A stretch of 64,000 bases of DNA from Anoplolepis gracilipes (taxonomy: Eukaryota; Arthropoda; Insecta; Hymenoptera; Formicidae): assembly GCF_047496725.1 (NCBI RefSeq), contig NC_132977.1, positions 5,278,501 through 5,342,500 of the forward strand, read 5' to 3'. The notes beneath the pieces were generated by a model. That model had not been told where the DNA came from and ran no database searches. It saw nothing but the letters and a program-made list of their open reading frames with translations. This document shows positions 1-10,328 of the stretch, one piece after another (positions within the stretch are counted from its first letter, which is position 1; every line of letters starts with the position of its first letter). The translations under genes and the position numbers were made by a program.

Positions 1-50
1 TAAAATATTTTTTATAATTATCAATATTATTTTATCGCTATTTTTTTTAG

Positions 51-2452
51 AAATACAACATTTTAATGAACAAACTCAGTCAAGTGGACGATACATTAGA
101 AAAACTCGGAACATCGAAAGAATATCATAGAATGCAAAACTTAGCAAAATGGATAATAATTATATGGTTTATAATAATCTGTATAATATGGATTGTTGAT
201 ATTTTAGCAATGATAGAAATGTGGAATGCTATAGAGACTATTGTTTTTTCTTCCGTACATTATATTTTGTATATTAATACTTTAATAGATGTAATATTTG
301 TAGTTCTTTTAAGGTTTGCATATAAACATGATTTGAATAATAGTATTGAATAGTGATCCCGCCTTTACTCTAGTCAGAATATATTTTATAAATTTGCTGA
401 ATGTTTAGATTAGAAATAATATAATAATATCTATAATAATAATAATAATATAAATAATACAAAAAGTATTTTTCACAGTTATTTATTTATTTTATATTGT
501 ACTACTGCGCGCACGTAGAACACATAACTTATTTATTTGCTATAACATTAAATAATATTAAATCTAAATTTTTCATTTAACATATAATTTCTTTTATTTA
601 ATTTTTAATATAGGTACAAAGTTGCAAATTTTTTAATGCATTAGTATTCTTCGAATGGAATCTTGTATACAAAATAAATAATGATATATATTTATAATTT
701 ATTTTGTGATAAGCTTAAAAAGGGTTTTTCAAATTTTTTAAATTTTAGATACATTGGTACAAGATATGATAAGATAAATGACCATATTAGACAACTGTCA
801 GAGATTGAGGACTATGGACTGAGAAACACGTGGCAAAAATCGCCTTTCGTCATACATTACTACATTCGAAGCATAGAGAATCGCAGATGCATATTATGGA
901 CAGCAATGTAATTTAATATACGCTAAAATGAAACACAGATAAATTAAAGAGGACATATTGTACAAAAGAATATATTTTTGTTAATATTTTATAATTTTAG
1001 AGCTATATCAATACATATATGTATAGCTCTTTTGTATGTACTATAATTTTATTTACATTTTAACATTAATTTTTTGACGACATTTTTGTATTTACTCATG
1101 AAAGCTTATAGAGCAGATTTATTTATTCTAAAACTTTTATAATGAATAAATTTTGTAATAAATAAATCTATTCTATACATTTAGTTTAACTTACATATAT
1201 AATAAATATAAGATGCAAAGTTTACTTATATATAATATATATAAAATACAAAGTTTATGTAAGTTAAACTAATTTTATGCCGTTTTTTAATAAAATAGAT
1301 CTTTCAGTGTTCTTTGAGCTTCACTAAAATATGATTATTGCATGTAATTATTTGAAAGATCAATGATTGTATTTCAATATATTATCAATGTGCGTATTTA
1401 TTAAAATAATATGATTTTTTAGGCATCTGCATTCACAACTTTGCCGAATAGCACTCAGTATAAATGATTTATTTAAAATGCAAATGACTCTGCAAGCAAT
1501 GACGTACTTCGTCACTTTGACGTCGATGTTTTATGCACAATACTATATAGTGTTATGTTTAACATATAATGGTGGTGAAATTCGTTGGAAATTTTTAGTT
1601 ATCATAAACATATGGTCTGTTTTGTATATAACAAAACTCATATCATTAAACTATATCTACGAAAGCGTTAGCGCCAAAGTAAGTTGATTTTCGGTGAAAT
1701 ATAAGAACAAAATTGGATATTTGACGTAATATAATAATTGAATCTAAAGTATAATGTTGGACATTTTAATACAATTGAGTAAAAGAAAAAAAGAAAGGAA
1801 AAATTATTATTTTCTAGTTTTAAACAAATATTTCAATATTTTTCTGATAAAAGAAGGCAAACTCATTTATATGAGTGCCTAAAATTATTGAAAGTTACAC
1901 AATTATTATTTATATTTATAAACAACACAATTAAAATAAAGTGTTAACAAAAATAGGCAAATAAGAGCTAATATAATTTATTTTATATTTTAGGCAAAAA
2001 AGACCGAGGATATTATTCATAAATTAACAAATCTTATTTGTTTTGACAAAGTACGCGAAGAGGTGAGATAAATGATTTATATAATAATTTTAAATAACTT
2101 GTATAAACTATTTCTTGATGCTAACCTTTTTATGTTAATTTTTTTTGTTATATAGATTTTGCAATTTATTTTGCAAATAGCACTTCGGCCGTTAAAATTC
2201 AGCGGCATGGGTTTATTTTACTTTGGTCATAAATTTGTTTATAAGGTTAGCTGTTAATACTATTTGTACTTATAAAAATATTGCATTGCAATGTAAAACT
2301 TTATTTTTAACAGATACATTTTAATAGTTAATGTTTACTTTCAGTTCTTTATTTGGGTTCTCTCTGTTGTTATATTTATAATTCAATTAGATACTTCTCC
2401 TATGTATCGATCCATTTTCAACAGAGATAATGTGACATGTTACAACTTCTAG
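51..2452 (+). CDS. Gustatory receptor copy 1 (A-type), 5' end outside window
   Basis: Exons 2-7 of a seven-transmembrane gustatory-type receptor: 51-313, 749-907, 1423-1678, 1994-2062, 2156-2245, 2345-2452. Exon 1 (start codon and first membrane segments) must lie upstream of the window. The six exons sum to 945 nt with no stop and keep family phases (0, 2, 2, 0, 0, 0), so the visible part is intact. Landmarks: VDDTLEKLG in exon 2, YIGTRYDKIND in exon 3, LNYIYESVSAK at the end of exon 4, PLKFSGMGLFYFG in exon 6, and a final hydrophobic segment ending in FIIQLD. The last two fit the Gr C-terminal signature. The protein would sit in the plasma membrane of sensory neurons and detect an unknown ligand. 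Exons 2 and 4 resemble copies 4 and 5, which defines subgroup A. Family assignment is firm; ligand unknown. Confidence 0.85.
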
Positions 2453-2573
2453 AATAAAAGGAAAAGATATAGATTGTTTTGAAGTTCTTTATATAATTTT
2501 GTCCAACTAATTATTATTATATATATTTTTAACTATTAAAGTTTAGTTATATGTATAAATAATAGCTATTATG

Positions 2574-2574
<1 letters not shown>

Positions 2575-2619
<45 letters not shown>

Positions 2620-2640
2620 ACGTGCGTACGTGCATGCATT
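2575..2640. repeat. (TA)n-(TG)n microsatellite
   Basis: Uninterrupted TA dinucleotides run into TG and then an ACGTGCG-type tract. Similar TG-rich tracts lie at the same place after copies 4 (about 19840) and 5 (about 25210), so it was inherited with the duplicated spacer. Confidence 0.9.
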
Positions 2641-3044
2641 CCTATATGTGTTTTGGTCATGTGTTTATGTGCGTGAGAAATCCGACTTTTATTCAAATAA
2701 TAAATAATGTATTAATTATAAAAATAAAAGCGTTTATATGTTTCTCTCATTAATTATTTAAAAAAATATTGTCGCGTAACCTTTTTTCATCTGCCATACA
2801 ATTTTAATGTTAAATATTTGCAGTAACTGTCAATAATAAATGTTATTGTTTAGCAATTATTGACACTAATATCTTTACTGTGTAAATCTATTTATATGAT
2901 ATTCTTGAACTATGTTATTATGTATGTTTATGAAGAAAGTAAAATTGCATTTATGTTATATTAATACAATAATTCAAATATTTGTGATTGCATTACTTAA
3001 GAATTGCTTAAAAAATTCCATTGACTAAAAATATGATGTATTAA

Positions 3045-3095
3045 CGATATTTATTACGATATTTATCACGATATTTATTAACGATATTTATTATA
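3045..3095. repeat. Short tandem repeat ACGATATTTATT
   Basis: Three to four imperfect copies of a unit with the core ACGATATTTATT. The same repeat precedes relic copies 6 (about 25575-25625) and 12 (about 51035-51095), so it belongs to the ancestral 5' flank of this B-type lineage. Confidence 0.7.
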
Positions 3096-3171
3096 TGAAT
3101 ACGTTTGTTATATGGATACGTTTTGTATCTAACAGAAAGATGCAGAAAGTAAAGAAACTGAAAATAGTCGA

Positions 3172-3364
3172 TGTCACATTGTGCACATATCGATTATTTT
3201 AACAATGCATATATGTTATTATTTATTTAATAATAAATTTCAACGATGCTAAAACAACGATATCAAGTGTCATCTTATCATGCTAATAAATGTAACATTA
3301 GCATGCTATACCATCTTCAACTCGGAATCTAATAGTTAACATATGGAATTGCGAGTTTGCGATC
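3172..3364 (+). promoter_or_regulatory. Conserved proximal 5' block of copy 2
   Basis: Contains TATCGATTA (about 3187), AAGTGTCATCTTATCAT and TCTAATAGTTAAC at 3328-3340. The same words in the same order lie before the other B-type copies. An upstream ATG at 3343 is out of frame here because two bases are missing relative to copies 3, 7 and 9, which supports the ATG at 3365 as the real start. Promoter function is inferred from conservation only. Confidence 0.5.
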
Positions 3365-6300
3365 ATGGTTGACACTATAGAAAAGGCTTTAAATCCTTTT
3401 TACTTAGTAATTTGTTTTCTTGGGTGTGGAATTTTTAGACATAGCTTCGGTCATTCAAGACTTTGCTTGAGTATCTGCTATATATTAACTGTGTGGAGTG
3501 TTTATGCCTGCGCTTTTCATTACATGGTGGTTTTCTTTGCACCAAACCGTATATTTGCAGGCTTTTTAATATTTTTTATAATAATGACAAATTTGTTTGT
3601 GACTATAATATCTGTAATCATCATCGTTCGCAAACACGAGGTACATTTTTTCTTTGTAAATATTTTATTAATATAACTTCTTTTATTAATATAACTTCTA
3701 TAGTGTAGTATCTACAGTGGAATAAATTGATGAAACACGAGAAACAGAGATTTCTTAAAATTTAAAAATCTTTTTATTATTAGTTTTTATTTTATTATTA
3801 ATTTTTTGCTAAAGTCAAATTTAATTAATTTTATATAATCAAATTTAGTTAAATGTGAATTAAATAATGTATTTTTTATTTATATATGTAAAATAAAATT
3901 TTGTATTTTTAAGATACATTTTACTTTTATTCGTTACATTATAAAAAAAATAAAATATTACATTTTCTTAATAAATTTGATTTTGTATATATAATCCATA
4001 TATCATATAAATAAAAATTTAATTCAATATTACTTAATAAGATTTTTTTATTATAAATTATTACATTATCAAATATTTTATAATTATTATGTTATCAAAC
4101 ATAATTATATTTTCATACATATCACGAAAGACATTTGGAGTATATACTTTTTTGTTACTGTTATTCTTAGAAATTCTTTATGTGTATAAGAAATCTCAGT
4201 CTCGCAGACGATACGTTGGAACAACTAGGAATACCCAAGGAATATTATAAATTGCGAAACTCAGTAAAATGGATTTTGATTTCATGGTTAATGACAATTT
4301 GTGTAATGTGGATATTTGACTCTATGTGGTATATAAACAAATTTCAGGATACAAGGGTCATAGTTATCCTTGCTATTATAAATTATCCTTTTCATCTCAA
4401 TACATTCATGGATATAATATTTATGTTTCTTTTAAGGTTTGTAAGATTTCTCTCTTTCTTTTGAAATTACATAAGTTATGGAGACATTTGAATAATTTAT
4501 TTCCATTAATTTGTAAGTTTATAAATTGTAAAAGTGTTATAAATAACATATGAAGTAAATTAAACTAAAATTAATAATTCTTAATTTGCGACATAAATAA
4601 AAAAGTTTAATAAGAGTTTTAGTCTAATGTTTTCTTCTTTTTATAAATTACAGATACATTGGTACTAGATTTGATAAAATTAACGACTATATTAGACAAC
4701 TTTCAGAGACTGAACAATGTGGATTAAGATGCACTTGGAAAAAATCTGCTGTTACTCGCTACTATGTCCGAAGCGCTGGAAATCGCGAGGATATGTTATG
4801 GATTGCAATGTAAATTAAATAAATAAATGAAATCAGTGCTCTCTTAAATATAAATTAAGAATAATAAATTACAAACGGCAATGGAGAGCAAAAACTGTGT
4901 ACTGATAAAACAAGTTAGATGATAAGTAACAAATCATATAATTACTCAACAAAGTAAGGTGTATTATAATTAATATCAGAAATTTCACTTTATCATACAT
5001 ATGTCGCAAAACTCTAATAATAAATCACTGATATCGTAATTATGTATCGCATTTTCGCATCATTACCTAACCAGATATATTAAAACGATAAATGTTTACA
5101 GAAAAATTAAAATACAATTAAATATATTTCAAATGCGGACGTTTCGAGCTCATTTTTGAGTCTTCTTCAGCGCAATAATTAAAATATAAATGTACAGTTT
5201 TAGTAAAACGAGAATTATTAATAATAAATTATAAATTTAAGTGTAATAAAGCTATTAACTTGATTGTTAGGACCATCTCCGATAGGTGTTTTTTAAGATG
5301 TGGCAGACAACAGTCATCATTACAAAAAAAATCACTGACCTTATAATATTGCATGTGAATAGCAATGGTCGTTGAAATCTGCAAATAAGTGATGTGGGCT
5401 CACCATTATCACCCATTATAACGGACATAGTTATGCAAGACTTAGAGATGAAAGCTTTGAACACTTTACATTTTAATATTCCGTTTTATTTTAGATTCGT
5501 GGATGACATAATCATGGCTGTTCCCTCAGACTCTATTGAACACACGCTTAATACTTTTAATTCACATGTTAGATTGCAGTTCACTATTGAAGTAGAGAAG
5601 GATCATAAAATTAATTTTCTTGACTTAACATTTATGACGGAAAATAATAATTTAATATTTGACTGGTATCACAAACCCACTTTTTCAGGGAGATACCTTA
5701 ACTACTTTTCACATCACCCACTCCACCAAAAACGAGGCACAATCATAGGGCTAGTAGACAGAGTAATTTTTCTCTCAAATCCTAGATATCACAAAAAAAT
5801 TTTGAATTGATCATCAGAATTCTGTTAGACAATAGTTACCCATTAAAACTGATTTTTAGTGTCATCCGACTAAGATTAAAATCTATTATTAATAAAAAAA
5901 ACCCTCACTAGTAACACACCAAATGCAATGAAACCGGTTTATTTCACGATTCCTTACATACGAGGATTAACAGAAAAATTCAATAGCATAACTAAAAATT
6001 TGAGAGTAAAAATCGCACAGTATAGTCTTAACAAAATAAATTAATTAATTAGAGCTCACAAAAACATCATTCCCACTGAATCAAAAACTAATGTCGTTTA
6101 TAAAATAAACTGTCTTCATTGTGACGCCTCATATATTGGTCAAACGACCCGCAAGTTAAAAACTAGAATCACTGAACATAAAAGACATATACATCACAAT
6201 ACGAACACAAACTCGGTAATTACTAATCATAGGCGGGAGTTAAATCATGATTTTGCCTGGGATGATGTTAAGATACTTGATGAGACTCCATTTTATACTA

Positions 6301-8632
6301 AGAGGCTTATCTCTGAGATGCTGTTCATCAAAAGACAAAAAAACGGTCTAAATTTACAAATTAACACGGAAAATTTACCGAGTGTCTATCATGATGTTGT
6401 TAATGCTCTGCCTAAAATCTAGTGGGAACACATTATATATATATGTAACTTGTTATTGTTATTTGTCATTATCCGAGCGAACTCCATAGAACACGAGTCA
6501 ACAATTTTAATACCAACCGTCACTATATATTGTTAATGAGTGAGTGAGCGCCTATCAGTTACTGATTAGTGATTATTAAGTCATTAGTTATTTTAGTTAA
6601 AACATCACTTATTTGCAGATTTCAACGACCATTGCTATTCACATGCAATATTATAAGGTCAGTGATTTTTTTTGTAGTGATGACTCTGTTGTCTGCCACA
6701 TCTTAAAAAACACCCATCGAAGATGGTCCTAACAATCAAGTTAATAGCTTTATTACACTTACATTTATAATTTATTATTAATAATTCTCGTTTTACTAAA
6801 ACTGTACATTTATATTTTAATTATTGCGCTGAAGAAGACTCAAAAATGAGCTCGAAACGTCCGCATTTGAAATATATTTAATTGTATTTTAATTTTTCTG
6901 TAAACATTTATCGTTTTAATATATCTGGTTAGGTAATGATGCGAAAATGCGATACATAATTACGATATCAGTGATTTATTATTAGAGTTTTGCGACATAT
7001 GTATGATAAAGTGAAATTTCTGATATTAATTATAATACACCTTATTTTGTTGAGTAATTATATGATTTGTTACTTATCACCTAACTTGTTTTATCAGTAC
7101 ACAGTTTTTGCTCTCCATTGCCGTTTGTAATTTATTGTTCTTAATGTAAATTAATATACATTAAGATGAATAGATAAATGACGAAGAATTAAGGACTTAT
7201 TTTAACAAAAAAGACAATTTTATTTACCTAAAAATATTTTTATTGGATTACAATTTTATTCACATAATATTTCTGCATTAATTTGTGACAATTTTGCATA
7301 TATCAAAAAATCTGTTTTTGTACATTTATATAATTAAAAATTTCCAAACTTATGTAACGTAATTAATATCGCTCAGCTTTGTGACACAATAATTATTTTA
7401 ATGTAAACAATAATCATATAATATAAAATAATATCCTTACCTTATATGTTTCTAATTATAATTAATTTTAAATAGACATTTTTACATATTGTATGTATGT
7501 AATTCTTAGAAGGATTAGCTCAGTAATTATATTTTGACATTTTAAATATATTTACACATTATTATGTTATTTTTTAGGCATCTTCATTTGGAACTTTGCC
7601 GAATAGCTCGCAATATAAATAATTTTTTCGGAATACAAATGACCCTGCAGATGATATCATATTTTGTTCTTTTGACTGGAGTATTTTATTTTCAATACAG
7701 TACGATATTATGCCTCAAACAAATGCATGAAGACAGTGGGGAAAACGAACTATTGATTTTAATTCATACCAACTCATGGCTCATCATGTACTTAACAAAA
7801 CTCTTAACATTGAATTATATTTGCGAAGGCGTTAGCACTAAGGTAAGTTTTTAAGTGATTTTTTTAGATGAATTGTAAGAAAAAATTATTTTTACAATAT
7901 GTATATGCGTGTATATGTATATGTGTAAGCCTGAGCTATATACACACACATATATATATATAATATTCAAGCTATCTAATAAGCAACATTAAAACTATAA
8001 TATTTGAACAAATTATTTAATATTACTTTAAATAAAAAATAGATAAATTAATACTTCTTTATCACACAATTGTAAATTTATTCATTTTTCAAAATTTATG
8101 TTATTATGAATAAAGATAAAATTAAGATTGTAAAATTAATTTTATATTATTTTAGGCAGAAAGAACTAAAGATATGATCGATAATTTGACAAACTTTGTC
8201 TACTTTGATCACATACGCGAAGATGTAAGATAAATCTTCTAGCTTAAAAACTTTCGATTTTAAACCATTTTGATTAAGAATTTTTAAATAACATTTATGT
8301 TACAATACAGATTTTCCAGTTTGTTTTGCAAATATCACTACAGCCATTAAAGTTTAACGGAATGGGCTTGTTTTATTTTGGCTATAATTTTATTCGTAAG
8401 GTTAGTTTTTAGTATTATTCACATTTTTCTTTATGTACACACATATTGATGTAATTTAAAAGTAATTTAAAAGTTTGGTTTATGTCCAAGAAAACCAATA
8501 ATTATATTTGATATTTATTTTCAGTTTATCATAGGAATTGTTACTATTCTAATTTTTATGGTGCAAATGGATCCTTCTCCTTTATCTCGAATTTTAATTT
8601 CGAGAGAAAATAATAAAACATGTTTCGAGTAA
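3365..8632 (+). CDS. Gustatory receptor copy 2 (B-type)
   Basis: Seven exons: 3365-3640, 4171-4436, 4654-4809, 7578-7842, 8156-8224, 8311-8400, 8525-8632. They total 1230 nt, 409 residues, with GT-AG junctions throughout. Hydrophobic segments: two to three in exon 1 (about residues 13-90), two in exon 2, two in exon 4 (about 250-310) and the last in exon 7. Exon 6 carries PLKFNGMGLFYFG, and TM7 ends IFMVQMD, a weakened TYhhhhhQF motif. The start is the MVDTIEKAL methionine shared by all copies. Intron 3 is about 2.8 kb because a Penelope-like element is inserted directly behind the exon 3 donor; coding exons and splice signals remain intact. An AATAAA overlaps the region just after the stop. 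Probable membrane chemoreceptor, ligand unknown. Confidence 0.85.
4857..5395 (-). repeat. Left inverted arm of the Penelope-like element
   Basis: Reverse complement of 6602-7142, with only scattered substitutions visible by eye. It corresponds to the 3' terminal segment of the element in inverted orientation. It ends inside the RT coding region at GTGATGT. Confidence 0.85.
5134..5175 (-). ncRNA. Candidate hammerhead ribozyme, left arm
   Basis: Minus-strand copy of the motif at 6826-6867: CTGAAGA, a short stem-loop (ACTCA paired with TGAG), then CGAAAC and GTC. This fits the core CUGANGA...GAAA...UH of minimal hammerheads known from Penelope-like elements. Cleavage activity is an inference. 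Confidence 0.4.
5392..6422 (+). pseudogene. Penelope RT / GIY-YIG remnant
   Basis: Three reading blocks in line. The first, from about 5394, has GSPLSP, the polymerase FVDDI box at about residues 35-39 and NFLDL; it hits a stop at 5808-5810. The second spans about 5932-6044 (linker, IPYIRGL). The third, about 6046-6422, carries the endonuclease with CLHCDASYIGQ, a conserved KTRITEHKRH and EMLFIKRQKNGLN, ending at TAG. Stops and frame changes between blocks, and loss of the RT N-terminal two thirds, show it is non-functional. Family placement rests on RT plus GIY-YIG in one element. Confidence 0.8.
6602..7142 (+). repeat. Right inverted arm of the Penelope-like element
   Basis: Forward 3' terminal segment; pairs with 4857-5395. 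Includes the candidate hammerhead motif at 6826-6867. Confidence 0.85.
6826..6867 (+). ncRNA. Candidate hammerhead ribozyme, right arm
   Basis: GCGCTGAAGA, then a stem closed by ACTCA and TGAG around an AAAA loop, then CGAAAC followed by GTCCGC. This matches the minimal type I hammerhead layout reported for Penelope-like elements. It is called from the motif only, and helices I and III would be very short. Confidence 0.45.
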
Positions 8633-9855
8633 ATAAAAAAAGTATGTAATTCAGAATACCTAGTGTTCTTCCAGCTTATTATATAATATTCATATATTTC
8701 TAATTATTTCAAAGTTGATTGTAAATCACGTTCATAGTTAATAGATAATATGAAATGTACAAGCTCGTTGTGACAATCAATAAATTAAAAGAACAAAATA
8801 GCATTTCTGAGCGAGCGCTAAACTTAACGCGTACACTTTATTATATTTAATTAAACATTGTATTAAATGTGTATATTAATTATAAATAATTTGGATGTTT
8901 TGGTTCTTTTTTCTAACGTTCTCAGCACAAAGCAATAAATAATAATAAGTCAGTTAGTAAGATTTTAAGAATAATGAGTCAATAAATAAATAAATAATTT
9001 ACTGACTTATTATTATTATCATGTTAATTATGCATTGTTATATATTTATTGATTTATTTCATTATAATATATTGTTTTTAATATGTTTTAAATAAAAAAT
9101 TTTTTAAATATTTATTAATTATATTTTTATTCATTAATTATGTGATATAAAAAAATCCGTTTTAATAATAATTAAAAGAAATAAATTAAAAAATAAATTC
9201 AAAAAGTAAATTTATTATTAATTATAAAAACATTAAATTTTTTTATATTGTTTTTAATTAATTAAAAAATTTTGTTCACTTATAATTTTATTACAAATCA
9301 AATACTACCTGATTAAGTAAAAGCTGTTTGGCAACTAGTGCTGATATCACTTAGATATTGATATTAAACTACTTTATTACATATATTTAGGAAAATAAAA
9401 GAAACATAACATTAATGCATTAGTTCTATTATTATTCTTGAAATGAATAATATGTCAACTGACTAGTTTTAAATTAATATGTCCGTTTGCTTAAAAAATG
9501 CTAAGACTGTAATAAACTATTGTAAATATAAAACACAAGCATTACTTTCTTTGTGTCTAATTTATTTTATTCTCGCTTCAGATGTTTACTTTACAAACAA
9601 GTCTTATTTAAGTATTTTCTATGATCTGATAGTTTGAATCGTTTATCGTTGTCTCTATTATTACATTAGTGACGAGTGTTTAAACAAAAAGATGATTTGT
9701 AGAAACTTTTATTATTCATATGCTGATTGCTATTGTCATCACAATTGCATCTATTGTCGTGTTTCAAATATATGTCTAATGCAATATAATCATTTATAAT
9801 TATTTCTTTCCGAGCGTTCAAGAAAAAATGGAACAATATAATGTCAAATTTAAAT

Positions 9856-9904
<49 letters not shown>

Positions 9905-10304
9905 GATATGAAAAGATTTGATAACATACGTAATTTTTATATGATTATATGTAATAATATCTGAAACTTTTGACGCAATATGATCTTATATCTTTATATA
10001 ATCATATTCAACTAAATCTGATTATATAATACATAAAAATTATATTAAGATAATATTATATCACGTCAAATTTCAGATATTATTGTATGTATATATGAAT
10101 ATATTTTATACATAATAGGCAGATGGCGGAGAACAGTACAGCAATTGAAAATAGTGACATTATGTGAATATCGATTACTTTATAACTGTTACTGTTTAAT
10201 ATTTTACCTATATAAAAGCATCGATCTAATTAAGTGTCATCTTTTCATAGACTTTGATAAAAATGAATATCCTACATTTCAACTCGAAGTCTAATAGTTA
10301 ACGT
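8633..10304. other. Spacer between copies 2 and 3
   Basis: Non-coding. It contains a hairpin with AATAATAAGTCAGTTAGTAA near 8940 pairing with a tract near 9000-9019, the distal conserved block at about 9318-9360 (AAAAGCTGTTTGG...GCTGATATC), a TA microsatellite, and the promoter block of copy 3 at the end. The first 250 bp resemble the 3' flanks of copies 6 and 7. Confidence 0.55.
9854..9900. repeat. (TA)n microsatellite
   Basis: TA dinucleotide run in the 5' flank of copy 3. Confidence 0.9.
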
Positions 10305-10328
10305 ATGGAATTGCGAGAGTTTGCAATC
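10150..10328 (+). promoter_or_regulatory. Conserved proximal 5' block of copy 3
   Basis: Contains AATATCGATTAC, TAAGTGTCATCTTTTCAT and TCTAATAGTTAAC (10290-10302). An in-frame ATG at 10305 would add eight residues (MELREFAI) before the family start at 10329. Confidence 0.5.

Larger units (their letters stand above)
2453..3364. other. Spacer between copies 1 and 2
   Basis: No coding potential. It holds a TA/TG microsatellite, the conserved distal block near 2815-2900 (the word with ACACTAATATC, seen upstream of most B-type copies), a short tandem repeat near 3045-3095 and the proximal promoter block of copy 2. An equivalent spacer follows copy 5 (25091-25872), which suggests the A-B gene pair was duplicated as a unit. 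Confidence 0.6.
4819..7142 (+). mobile_element. Penelope-like retroelement with long inverted arms
   Basis: A 2.3-kb insertion in intron 3 of copy 2, bounded by a 12-bp direct repeat AATGTAAATTAA at 4807-4818 and 7143-7154. Inverted arms of about 540 bp (4857-5395 and 6602-7142) flank a decayed reading frame with a reverse-transcriptase end (MGSPLSP, FVDDI) and a GIY-YIG-type endonuclease (ASYIGQTTRKLKTRITEHK). RT followed by GIY-YIG is the Penelope arrangement. The left arm cuts into the RT domain, so this is a 5'-truncated copy joined to an inverted terminal segment, as is common for this class. Other introns 3 of the family lack it. Confidence 0.85.

Noticed and set aside
2571..2753. A 60-codon frame starting YIYIYIYI
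   Set aside because: Produced by the TA/TG microsatellite.
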